This document shows positions 1 through 10,187 of a stretch of DNA of 64,000 nt, one piece after another. Made by a program: the position numbers and the translations under genes. Under the pieces are notes generated by a model. That model did not search any database. It worked only from the letters and a program-made list of their open reading frames with translations, and was not told the origin of the DNA. Position 1 is the stretch's first letter, and the number at the start of each line of letters is the position of its first letter. The DNA comes from Globodera rostochiensis (Eukaryota; Nematoda; Chromadorea; Rhabditida; Heteroderidae): assembly GCA_018350325.1 (NCBI GenBank), contig JAEVLN010000004.1, positions 372,001-436,000 on the forward strand. The letters run 5' to 3'.

Positions 1-380
1 TTGTTTTGGGCATCATTAGTGCCAAACAAAAAATGGCACTTGATTATATGTGTGTATTTGTTTTGGGCATCATTAGTGCCAAACAAAAAATGGCACTTGA
101 TTATATGTGTGTATTTGTTTTGGGCATCATTAGTGCCAAACAAAAAATGGCACTTGATTATATTTGTGTATTTGTTTTGGGCATCATTAGTGCCAAACAA
201 AAAATGGCACTTGATTATATTTGTGTATTTGTTTTGGGCATCATTAGTGCCAAACAAAAAATGGCACTTGATTATATTTGTGTATTTGTTTTGGGCATTA
301 TTAGTGCCAAATAAAAAATGGCACTTGATTATATTTGTGTATTTGTTTTGGGCATCATTAGTGCCAAATAAAAAATGGCA
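1..380. repeat. 57-bp tandem repeat, about 6.6 copies
   Basis: A 57-bp unit starting ttgttttgggcatcattag is repeated head to tail from the first base of the window and probably continues outside it. Copies differ by a few substitutions (tgtgtgta or tttgtgta; aaacaaa or aaataaa). Because 57 is divisible by three, two frames stay open across the array, but nothing else suggests that it is coding. It lies upstream of the cysteine-rich gene. Confidence 0.9.
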
Positions 381-475
381 CAACCATTTTTTGATAATTT
401 TAGAATTCAGTTTTAAGAAAGAAAATTATACATGTCTTTTTAGGAGCCGACAACTCCTGCGCCTAATCTGGTATT

Positions 476-804
476 AAAATGTTTAAAATTTCAAACTTTT
501 AAATGTAATGTTCAAATTAGGGTTGGTCCCTGACCCCTCGGGTGGGAGAGGAAGGCCGGAGTTGGCCATGTCGAGGTCGGGGACGTTCAAATTGCCGGGC
601 CTTTAACTAGACACTTCCTTGATCTTTAAGCCGGCCGGGCGCTGACTTATCCGATCCAGGGGGGACGGCCCATTTTCTCGAAATTCGAAAATCGAAAGAA
701 AAAAACGTCGAAAAACATCGAAATTTTCGAGACAGCCCTGGTCCGATCCCCCCTCGACTATTGCCTCTCACTAATTGGTTGTTTCTCCCCAATTATTCGT
801 AAAG
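476..804. other. Spacer, no gene seen
   Basis: A GC-richer spacer between the 57-bp array and the first recognisable cysteine-rich exon. No signal peptide or promoter could be identified. The true first exon of the neighbouring gene may lie here or before the window. Confidence 0.4.
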
Positions 805-3800
805 GAAGACTGCCCTATCGTAGAGCATGAGGAATTGAAAAAGGTTTGCCCATGGGTAACTGCAGTTTTTCCTGGTACTGCTGGCACATGCCGGATGGAG
901 TCTCCGGAGACACACAAATTTGTCTGCGAATGTCCCAGTCTTCTTGGTGGTTCTGCGCAACAACGTGGCGTATGTGTTCAGGTTTGATGTATGGGAAGGG
1001 CATTTTCTTTTAATGACGTCCGATTAATTCCCCGAATTTCCCAATCCCCGTCCCCGATTGAATCCCCCGAAGAATCCCAACCCCGAATTTTCCATTCCCC
1101 GTAAGGGTCGGCGCCCTTGATCCCCGATTGAATCCTCCAAAGAATCCCAACCCCGAATTTTCCATTCCCCGTAAGGGTCGGCGCCTTTGATCCCCGATTA
1201 AAACAAAATTTTTGATATTCTTAAGTTTTAAACCAATTATTATTATTATTATTAATTATTTTCTTTTCTCCCCCCGAAGGATTGCAAAATTCTCAACGCA
1301 GAAATGGTGTGCGATTGTGGCTGGGGGAACTGTGAAGAACCCTGGAGGATTAAGGACACTTCAGTATATTTATGGACGTGTGGATGTTGTGCCTCACGTC
1401 CGTTGTTTTTTCAAATTTACTTGGATAAAGTCATTTGCGTTGAAACAAAGGTGGGGGGCTTAGCAGTTATGGAGCACGGGACCGGGACCAGTACTGAAAT
1501 GTCTTTTCTGGGACTGAAATTTCGGGACCAGTACTGAAATGTCTTTTCTGGGACTGAAATTTCGGGACCAGTACTGAAATGTCTTTTCTGGGACTGAAAT
1601 TTAGTTTCCGGGTTTTTCACAAAAGTCCCGGTCCCGTGTTGCCCCTAGTGCAGAATAATAATAAACTCTGCGACAAATATTGACATCATTTTAGGAAGTT
1701 GTTGCGCCGACAGACGAGACAATAATGGCAACGACTGTGCGCTTTTTTAATTTGTATTTTTTTCGTAAACCATGAAATTTTTTGAAAAATTTTGTTTGAA
1801 ACGGGAAAATTTTTTTAATATTTTTTCATATGAGAAAACCGCCTTAACCAACAACTCCGCACCAGAGTGCGGCAAAATCGCATTTGCGAATCCCGCGGCT
1901 ACCCGGTCTGAATCCCCCCACGATGGCTGATTCAGTCCGTACTGAAGCTAATATTAAGCCTACTTAGGCCTAAGCCACCCTGGGTTGGGATTCGTTAGGC
2001 TTAGGCCTAAGCCTAGCTTAGACCTAGCTTAGGCTTAGCCTAAGACGTTGATGGGATTCGGGAAGTTTTGGCTGTGGGGAGATTCGGGCGAGAGGGATTC
2101 AAACCGGAAGCGGGTCCCGTACTCCGCACGCCTCCAAATGTTTTAAAATACTTTAAAAAATTCTATTGAATACAAAAAAGGCAATTTTAATCAAATGGCT
2201 ACAAATGAAAGAAACAAAATTCCTTAAACGGAAAAAGGAGGGCAAATATTTTACAATTTTCAAACCATTGGCACAAATGCTGTTTTGGAGTTGATGACCT
2301 AATCATTTTATGCCCTTAGGAAGTTATTCCGACGGATGAAGCAGTGAATGAAACGGTAAGCCATACATACCAAAGATGTAACCGGGATGCCAAAAAAAGA
2401 TCGGAATCCGGCATCTGAATTCTGGCTACCAAAAAAATGTCCGGAATCTGGCATGCCGGACCCAAAAAAGTCCTTAACCCGGCAAATTCGAATTTTTGAA
2501 ACCGAAATCCGGCATGCCTGACACACAAAAGTCCGGAAATTCGGCATCCGGTTACCTCCCTGACCCTGATACGTACACATTTTGACCTAAGCCTAACATT
2601 TATTTTGGTTTCATTTTTTGTGCAGAAGCTCGACTGGGGTCAGTGCCAAAAGTTGGCACAACAGCACTGCCTGTGCGGCTGGGCCACGTGCCGTCAAAGG
2701 GAGAAAGGGTACAATGCCAGTCTGTGCTGTGCTGCGGGCTACGAACTCCAATGCTGTTACTCCGACGACTCGGAACGCACCGTCGTCAACCGTAAAATTA
2801 TTTTTATAGTAAAAAACGGATTTAAAAATATATTTAAAAATAATTTCTAATTTCGTATAGCGCTCCAATGCCGGGTGGCTCATCGCATTAACTTTGGCCA
2901 AGACATCCAAGTTGAATATAGCACAACTGGTTGTGATGCCGCCTCCCATTTCTGTTACATGGCGCATTGCCACAAAAGTAATGTTGAGAGTTAGGCACAT
3001 TTTGTTGGGAGGCGGGGGGACAAGGGCTGGCAGGTTCGGGGGGTTTCGGGTTCGGGTAAAATTACCCGAAATTTTGGGAAAAATACACCTCTAAATATCG
3101 GATTTTTGGAAGCTCAAAAAATATTGAGAGTTTCTCTAAATAAAATTGTGAATTTTTTTTTTGCAAAATTTAAACACTTTTATTTCATTTTTCCCCTGAC
3201 GGCGTCTATCGGCACCGCCGGACCCCTCAAAATTTACCGTATTTTTAAATTTTTGTTACAAAATCTCTTAATAAATGCGTCAAAAACATCATTATGATCT
3301 ATAATTGACTTTATCTAATTTAACAAGTCTCGAGTCTCGGGTCTCGACTCACCCGAAATTTCGGGTATTTAGGGGGGTTTCGAGTTCGGGTGTGAGCCGA
3401 GTTCGCCCAGCCCTGGTGGGGGGACTCGCCGATCATCTCGGGGATCGGGAATTGGGCAGTTCCAGGGAGACCTGTGATTTCAAAGTCTGGCAGTTGGAAT
3501 CGCGGGGCCGATTCGCAAAATTTCAACCATCGGCATAAAAAATATTATTAAATCCAAATAAAAAAAAATGGGATTTGAGATTTAATTGGGCTTTTGAATC
3601 GGTTAAAATTTTTGAAAAAAAAAATTAAGGAAAACGACTTTTCAAATAACTTTTACACAGGGGATGATCCGCGCGTAAGTTACACAGAATGGGGCTGCAA
3701 ACAAAACAAAACGGAATGCGGCGTCAAAGAACGGCTCGGCACATGGATGGGCCGCGACTTGGTGAACGCAATTAGCGCCAGCATCGAGGACATGGAATGC

Positions 3801-4534
3801 TCGGATTGCCATAAAGGCCCGGAAGCCATTTCGATGTCGAATGAGAAGATGACGCCCCCGGCGAGTTCTTGAATCAAAAAAACAATTCAAATAAATACAA
3901 ACTTATCGTTTCGAGAAGATGACGCCCTGAGCGAGTTCTTGAACCAAAAAAACAATTCAAATAAAAACTTATCGTTTCGAGAAGATGACGCCCCCGGCGA
4001 GTTCTTGAATCAAAAAAAACAAATAAATACAAACTTATCGTTCATAAGCGACTCAAAAATGTCGTCATAATTTGCACTAGAGATCTCGGACTTGAGGACC
4101 GATCAACAGTTTCGACTCGAGAATCTCGATAAATCTTGGTTGAGCCAAAAAAGAAACATTTTCGAGCCTGACACTTGATCAAGCCCGCTTCTATAATTTG
4201 CACTAACAAATTTTAGGAGAACCTGCCGAAAGCCGACAAGCTGTTGGCCACAAATGCTTCATCCATCAAAGTTCGATGCACCACCAACCACCGGTGCTTT
4301 CCCCTGTTTTTGGAGCGCGGTGAACTCAGCAAAACGAGCTTCAAGTTCAAAGGTCAATATGTTGTTCGCCGACCTCAAAGCGAAGCCGTCCATGCGCATT
4401 GTGACCACAAAGTGACGCTGTTGTGCAAAGTCGCCGCCGGGTTTTTGACGGATTTCATTTTTGATGAATTCTTTACGCAGACGCCGAAGGGTGCTTTTTT
4501 GAACGAATACACTAAAGTGAGGGCCAGTTGTTGA
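805..4534 (+). CDS. Multi-exon cysteine-rich, probably secreted protein (5' end not seen)
   Basis: I do not recognise this gene, but a chain of exons with agreeing splice phases can be read: 805-981, 1280-1450, 1695-1736, 2320-2355, 2626-2791, 2861-2977, 3661-3860 (or to a stop at 3872), and 4217-4534 ending in TGA. Two exons (1280-1450 and 2626-2791) share a C-x8-C-x-C-G-W-x2-C core, so they are diverged copies of one module. The short exons before and near them also match each other, encoding EVVAPTDE and EVIPTDEA. The exon at 2861 continues with CYMAHCHK and joins in phase to a segment with paired cysteines (ECSDCHKG). The exon ending at 3860 can join the last one only through a GC donor (CCG|GCGAGT); otherwise it ends at 3872 and the last exon belongs to another isoform or gene. 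Cysteine spacing and the lack of lysine-rich nuclear signals suggest an extracellular protein. No signal peptide was found. The two gene halves could also be separate genes. Confidence 0.55.
1050..1195. repeat. 70-bp direct repeat, two copies
   Basis: A unit running from ccccgattgaatcc to ggtcggcgcc(c/t)ttgat occurs twice in a row in an intron of the cysteine-rich gene, with three or four differences between the copies. Confidence 0.75.
1481..1605. repeat. About 42-bp tandem repeat, three copies
   Basis: Units of gggaccagtactgaaatg plus tcttttctgggactgaaatt are repeated three times. Related, mostly inverted fragments (gtcttttctgggact or agtcccagaaaagac) recur near 5610-5705 and 7250-7305, so this is a dispersed repeat family with a local expansion. 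Confidence 0.8.
3829..4050 (+). repeat. Tandem triplication of an exon end
   Basis: The sequence gagaagatgacgccc...gcgagttcttgaa, followed by caaaaaaa and cttatcgtt, occurs three times (near 3843, 3916 and 3981). The first copy is the coding end of the exon starting at 3661. The later copies therefore repeat its last codons, its stop and its possible GC splice donor. Confidence 0.8.
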
Positions 4535-6120
4535 AGAATTCAATGGATGTTATGTGCTCCGATGCTTTTTTTTTAAAATGATTTTTTGGTACCTGGCAGA
4601 GAAATTTCAAAAAATATACAAGTATTTTTAAAAACAGAGGTTTCGTAACTGTCCTTATTTATAAGAAAGATTTGTCCTTATTTGAGGGGTGCCAATCTTA
4701 TCAATTAAAAATGTCCTTATTTGTAAGATTTGTCCTTATTTGAGACCTTCGTCCTTATATTGCCCTTATTTTTCGAATTTTGTAAAGATTCTCACAATAT
4801 TTTGACCCAATATTCAAAATGAGAAAATTTCGAAGCGAAATTTTTTAATTTATATTAAATCCAGCCCCCTCACAAACGAAAACTTGGGCGAAATTCTGCC
4901 GTTTTTGGTCTAATTTTTTTTTAAATATTATTTTTTGCCCATGATGTCCTTATTTTGAAAAATTTAAAGTTACGACCCCTGTTTAAAAACCGTTAGAAGA
5001 AAAAATAAAGAAAAACTTTTCTCGGTGCAATTAAAAATGGGGAGCTTCCGGCTAAGTGGTCTTCGATTTTCGATTTCTAGCCGAAAAATTTCGATGTGTT
5101 GATATCTCTAGTTTGAAATTAATTCGGGCTTAAAATATAGTCACTAAAAAGTGCCAGATTTAGGGTATTTAAACTGGACCAAAAAATTTTTTTCGCTATA
5201 TTTATTAATTAAAAATATTTTTACGATAACATTTTCAATCAAAAGCAATTCAGTCAAAAAATTATTAAAATATGGGAGAGGTTCCTTTGGGCAGTGATCG
5301 TTTGGGCAGTGAAATATAATTTTAAAAAATATATTTTTGAGTACAAGTTGTTGAAAATAACAAAACAAAGTAACAGAAAATATTATAAAAAGTGTTAATA
5401 ATATGTAAAAGTTCACACATCAATAGTACTCAAAAAATTAGTTTATTTATATTAATAATTATTTAAAAAATAATAAACCAACTAAAAGTTTTTTTATATA
5501 AAAAAATATTTAAAAGTTAATTGACTGATTAATTATTTCGCAAAAAAAAGTCACATGCCCAAAGGATCACTGCCCAATCGATCCACTGCCCAAACGATCG
5601 GTCACCCTGAAATGTCTTTTCTGGGACTAAAATTTAGTCCCAGTTTTTTTCAAGCTCCGTTATAAATGGTCCCGGTCCCGGGTTTTCCCAAAAGTCCCGG
5701 TCCCGTCTTACCCTAGTCAAAAGGCTAAAAAAATCTGGGCCCTAATGATAGCTATTGTATTCATTTATCCAAAACGCTTATTATTGTATTTCAAGTATTT
5801 ATCCATTCGCAATAAACTTATACATAGGTAGGTATGCATTTTTCAAATTTTGCCCGCCCTGAATTTTATATTCTTAACAAAAATGTCAAAAATTAGAAAA
5901 AATAATTCCCGACGGCGTCGCCGGATCCACCAACAACAGAATTCAAGGCCAGATACGGGGCCTCGTCTCGGGTAAAACACAAAAATTGACCCCTAAGGAT
6001 TTTGGAGAAAATTTTTTTGCGTCCTTGGATTTGGCCAAAGTTTTCTGTTATGTCCTTGGCAATCAACATGTCTGTCCTTGGGAATTGTCTTAGCCCGATC
6101 GGAGCCCTGAGCAACCGTAA
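4535..6120. other. AT-rich intergenic stretch with dispersed repeats
   Basis: No coding exon is convincing here. Between 4650 and 4960 the phrase gtccttattt recurs. From about 5140 to 5260 there is a copy of a dispersed repeat (ctaaaaagtgccagattt... ttcgctatatttattaatta) that also occurs near 7340-7510, 38000-38140 and 52180-52240. Near 5290 and 5560 are paired tgggcagtgatcg phrases in opposite orientation. Fragments of the gggactgaaatt repeat lie at 5610-5705. Confidence 0.5.
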
Positions 6121-6235
6121 TTACGAGCATCCGCCCGGGCCGATTCACGCCGGAGGGCAAAGCGAATTAGTTACTAATGCTCTAGCATTTTTATGCGTTG
6201 CAGAGAGAAGCTCAAAAACACAATCAACAAAATGG
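6120..6235 (-). repeat. 3' flank shared by two effector-like genes
   Basis: The stretch with cggagggcaaagcgaattag and, further on, gcagagagaagctcaaaaa resembles 28010-28090 (cggagggcgaattacg... gcagagagaagctcaaaaa). Both copies lie just downstream of a minus-strand small secreted-protein gene (6315-6733 and 28166-29088), which suggests a common origin of these loci. Confidence 0.55.
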
Positions 6236-6314
6236 AGGATCTTTAGCAACAATAATTTGTGACAAAGTGATCACAACAAATGATGTTCATCACGATTCAA
6301 TCACGACCATATTC

Positions 6315-6733
6315 TTAAGGCTTACGAGGCGGCAGTTTCACGTGATCTCTAGTGTAATGCGTGTTGGCCCAATACAAATTACCCTCATATTCGGTCTTCT
6401 TCAACTCTTGCTGTAAAACTTGGGGGGAATCATTTTTGAATCAGACAAAGTGTCAACAACTTTTAGGACAAAGTGTCGACAAATTTTAGGACAAAGTGTC
6501 GACTAAATTTTTGGGTGGGACGCACCAAATTTGGGTCCAATGGGGTTGGACAAGGTGATCAAAACAAACAAACAGAACGGTACCTGCTGCTTCACTGCTT
6601 CACGCATTGCATCATATGCAACATCCGTTGGATGCTCCTCATCTTTCCCTGTCTTCTTCTTGTCGTCTTTCCCGGTCCCAATTGCAGAGGCCAAAATGGC
6701 GAGCAGTATCAGTACAACAGCGTACAATTTCAT
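6315..6733 (-). CDS. Small secreted protein, effector-like, 81 aa, two exons
   Basis: Exon 1 (6584-6733) encodes 50 residues starting MKLYAVVLILLAILASAIG, a clear hydrophobic signal peptide, followed by a lysine- and aspartate-rich segment (GKDDKKKTGKDEEH). It ends at CAG|GTACCG. After a short intron, exon 2 (6315-6410; acceptor TTTACAG) adds QELKKTEYEGNLYW... and ends KLPPRKP before TAA. Both exons are in phase 0. An acceptor-like TTCTCAG lies 13 bases before the ATG, which fits trans-splicing of a spliced leader or a 5' UTR intron. The mature protein would be about 60 residues, highly charged and cysteine-free. The layout (short signal peptide, basic stretch, variable second exon) matches the genes at 28166, 54076 and 59821. 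The function is unknown; a secreted gland-cell effector is inferred from architecture only. Confidence 0.7.
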
Positions 6734-6759
6734 GCCGTCCGATTTGCTGAGAAGAACAA

Positions 6760-7870
6760 AAAACAAAATTTTAGGGCAAAATTAAAATGGAATTAACTTT
6801 TAATTCAATTAAAAATATAAAAAAGTTACCCGAAATTTCTTTCTGAAGCTTTTTGGAGTGATTAAGGAGAGTGGTGTAAGCCTTGGGAACGAATGAATAT
6901 TTTAGCTGACCTATCATTTACATATTTATATTGACGAATTTACAGACATAATCAATATTATTTTTGATTTCTGCTTATAAAATTTGTTGATTTAATTGAT
7001 TTTAATCATCCCCCCAAAATAGAAAATATTTTTAAAAAGGTAACAAGTGCAGTCAAGACAGAATCAGCGTAGTTTCTTGCCGATAGGCGCCGCCGATTGA
7101 ATTTTGTACTCAATTTGTTAAAGATTTGCAACCAAAATTTAAAAATACAGTAATTTTTGAAGCTTTTTTTTCAAATTGTAAAAACATCCAAGACCATGGC
7201 TACACGAAAAAACCGGGACCATTCATAACGGAGCTTGAAAAAAAGCCGGGACAAAATTTCAGTCCCAGAAAAGACATTTCAGTACTGGGCCCGGTCCCGT
7301 GCCATCACCCCACTTTATATGATAGCTAGGGCTCCGGGCTTAGTCGTCACTAAAAACTTCAAAAAATAGTCAGTCAAATAATCCCATAAAAAGGCCAAAA
7401 TAGTAAAAAGATTTAGGGGGTGTAAACTGTCAAAACAAATTTTTTTTTCGCGATATTTATTAATTAAAATTATTTTTACGATAACATTTTCAATCAAACG
7501 CAATTCAGTCACAAAAATTTTTAAAATACACAAATGGTCATAATTCGCAAAATTTATGTTTAAAATTTGCAAGAAACAAAGTGTAAAAATAAAAAAGAGA
7601 TTACCTATTGCACTATTTTGTAAAATGCCAAACAAAAAGCATTTTGTTATCACGCTAATGTGAATTATGTATATGTATAATTGTCATTATTTTTTGTATG
7701 AAATCAAAATTAGTAAAAATTAGTTTTTAATAAAATTCAAAAAATAAATGATTTTTTCGGACATTTTTTGAACACCTGGCCTGCCTTAAATCCAACAACA
7801 AAACAAAGAATGCATCGCAAAACAAGCCATCACCAAATGTAAAATATGTACGTAAAGTTTGTGTTGTGAA
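6760..7870. other. AT-rich spacer, dispersed repeats only
   Basis: No supported gene. The stretch at 7200-7310 is a diverged copy of the cgggacc.../agtcccagaaaagac repeat seen at 1481-1605. The stretch at 7340-7510 is a copy of the gtcactaaaa... ttcgcgatatttattaatta repeat also found at 5140-5260. Confidence 0.5.
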
Positions 7871-7874
7871 TCCA

Positions 7875-8292
7875 GGGATGGGCGGAATTCCATACCCCTA
7901 GAATCAGGGCCGTAGCCAGGGGGGGGGGGGGGGGGGGGGAATTCCCCCCCCCCCCAAATGAAATTTGAGAAAAAAAAAACAAGAGGGGGGACCCTTTTGT
8001 TTTGCACTTTTACAATTTTTTGACCAATTTTTTAACAAATTGCCATCAAAAATCAAAAAAAAATTTTGCATTTTTGAAAATTCCTTCAAATAAAATACCT
8101 TGGCGCTCAAATGGGAAAGCCATTTGAGCGCCGCGCTCAGATGGTTCAAATTCCCCCTCCCAAAAATTTGTTCTGGCTACGGCCCTGCCTAGAATGGTAT
8201 TTTGTTGAACAAAATTTGTCAATTCTTAGTTCAATTTTCAAAAATTTATGATAAAAAAAAGCGATTGAATTTGGCTAATTTTTCCATCCCTG
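7875..8292. mobile_element. MITE with CAGGGATGG ends, carrying a nested MITE
   Basis: The element starts cagggatgggcggaattcc and ends tttttccatccctg. The flanks (gttgtgaat and gttgtggaat) look like an imperfect target duplication. Its terminal sequence is the same as that of the elements at 21126-21969 and 37247-37408. A second MITE (7905-8187) sits inside it. Confidence 0.6.
7905..8187. mobile_element. hAT-type MITE, 283 bp, 8-bp target duplication
   Basis: Terminal inverted repeats cagggccgtagccaggg and ttctggctacggccctg are flanked on both sides by the 8-bp direct repeat cctagaat (7897-7904 and 8188-8195). Eight-base target duplications and CAGGG ends are typical of hAT transposons. The interior holds a long G/C run and tacaattttttgaccaat, and it closely matches the copy in a COPG intron at 47340-47624. 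No transposase is encoded. Confidence 0.85.
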
Positions 8293-8330
8293 GTTGTGGA
8301 ATGCCTTACATATAAAACATATCACAAAAG

Positions 8331-9031
8331 TTAGTTGGCCCCTGCGGGGGTGGTGAAAAATTTAAGACTTTCTGCGGAGGGCTCACATTGGCCGATTGAT
8401 TCGTATTCGTCCGCCTTTTTTACATTTGCGTTCCATGCGCAAGTAAACGTTTGCTTTTCAATTTCAAACGACGTGCTGGAGCATTCTTCTTCCGATAGCT
8501 CATCACATTTTTTCCATAGTTTTTTCATTATTTTCTTCATATTTTTCCGTGCCGCCTTCTTCCGGTCATCGTCGTCACCACCACCGGCGCCGCCATCAGC
8601 AGCGGGTTGGTTGCCTATTTAAAAAAAGAGTTTTAAGTTTAAAAAAATTATTAAAATCAAATTGAATTACAGAAAAATTCAATAAATTTTTATAAGAGTT
8701 GTTCAGGGTCGGGAATCCCGACCAGCAGGACAGGTTGAAAAACAACAACTCCAATTTTTTGTCAATTCTGTCCCGAACCTGGTCAGGAAATTGCGGTGCT
8801 AATCCCCGACATGAATCGGGCAACACATTCCGAAAAGATGGGTTTAGAAACCAAACAAAACAAAAAAAAACTGAGAATTTAAAATTGAATTTTTTGAATA
8901 ATAAACTGCATTTTTTGCATAAAATTTTGGTGTCCCAAAGTAAGTCAACAACAAAATATTTACAAATTAATCTTTTTATGCGTCAACAGCAGAAGCAGAA
9001 ACATTGCGAAAACGAAAAAGAATTTGGGCAT
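8331..9031 (-). CDS. Putative small secreted protein, terminal exon plus candidate signal-peptide exon
   Basis: The terminal exon is 8331-8614 (acceptor TTTAAATAG, phase 1, stop TAA). It encodes about 93 residues: a glycine and aspartate stretch (GGAGGGDDDD), a lysine-rich helix-like segment (KKIMKKLWKKCDELSEEEC) and a C-terminal part with three further cysteines. Upstream on the same strand an ATG at 9029-9031 opens MPKFFFVFAMFLLLLLTHK, a strong signal peptide. The simple splice between the two does not keep phase, so a small middle exon or another donor is missing from my reading. I do not recognise the family. The terminal exon is fairly secure; its link to the signal-peptide exon is an inference from strand, distance and the secreted-protein theme of the region. 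Confidence 0.4.
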
Positions 9032-9059
9032 CGTTTTTTTCTATTTAAAAATTAAAAAA

Positions 9060-9590
9060 GTATTTTAAATTGCAATAAAAAAAGTCACCAAAAAAGCTTT
9101 TATAAAAGCAATTTTATGCCAAAATTATTGTGGGAAGATGAATTTGATTGATTGAAATATGAATAAATAAATATGAATGTAAAATGGAATTGAAGCGCTT
9201 TAAATTGGTTTAGGTAATAATGTTGGAAAATCTATTTTATTGAATTTATTGAAAAGATTTTTTACAATGGGCAAATTTCCATGTGTAAAAAAATTGACAA
9301 AAATGGATTTATATTTGTAATCAAAAGATTATTACAATGTTTACATTTGGAAAATAAATCGTAAGTAGGGGAGTTTATTTCATTCAAATATATAAATTTT
9401 TTTTAATTACAAAGGATTTAAACATTTATTTCTATTTCATATTTTTTGTCTAATTTGGTAACAAAAAACCAAAAAAAACGCTCTAAAACCGAAGACTTTT
9501 TTGAAAGTGGGAACAAAAATATTTCATAAAGCTTTTTGTCATAGTTTTGCATTTCATTTCATTTCATTTTTGAACATTTTAATTCGTGAA
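9060..9590. other. AT-rich spacer, nothing recognised
   Basis: Very AT-rich sequence with homopolymer runs. No open frame of note and no repeat matching elsewhere in the window. Confidence 0.4.
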
Positions 9591-9595
9591 GAAAT

Positions 9596-10030
9596 AGTGC
9601 GCGAAAAGGAGAGAAAGAGAGAGCGTCAGACGGTGAGAGTAATTTGAACACAACGCACCCTATCGAAAAATTGTTTTAGTTTTTCCATAAGAAATAAGGA
9701 ATTGCTCGATTCGTTGAACCACAAGGTAAAATTTTTGGAACTGTCTGGCCGAAAGGTTGGTCGTATAAACAATTATAAAAAACAATTATGTAATGGAATT
9801 ATTTTCTTCGAAAAATACTGCGCGAAAAGGAGAGAGAGAAAAAGAGCGTCAGACGGTGAGAGTAATTTTGACATCAACGCACCCTATCGAAAAATTGTTT
9901 TAGTTTTTCCATAATAACCCAGAAATTGCACGATGCGTTGAACCACAAGGCCGAAAGGTACTCAGTGGTTGGGAACTTTGTGTATAATTTTTGGAACTGT
10001 CTGGCCGAAAGGTTGGACTTAAAAACACCT
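9596..10030. repeat. Local direct duplication, about 220 bp apart
   Basis: Two copies (near 9598-9770 and 9820-10015) share gcgcgaaaaggagag, gagcgtcagacggtgagag, acgcaccctatcgaaaaatt and ctgtctggccgaaaggttgg. The copies differ by small insertions, so the duplication is old enough to have diverged. The region lies just 3' of the G-alpha gene on the opposite strand. Confidence 0.75.
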
Positions 10031-10187
10031 TTCAAAAGAATTATGTAATTTCAAAAGTTTTAATCACAAAAAAAAAAATTAAATTCTGGCAAATTAGTTA
10101 AAACGAAAGATGGGGGGATTTGTCTTCATTTCATGGTCATGTTTTAAGATCACAGCGTTTCGGCTTCAATTTTTGGGATGTTCAAAC

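Noticed and set aside
1..477. Open frames of 158 and 102 codons over the first array
   Set aside because: The 57-bp unit is divisible by three, so frames stay open by arithmetic; there is no start context, signal peptide or splice site.
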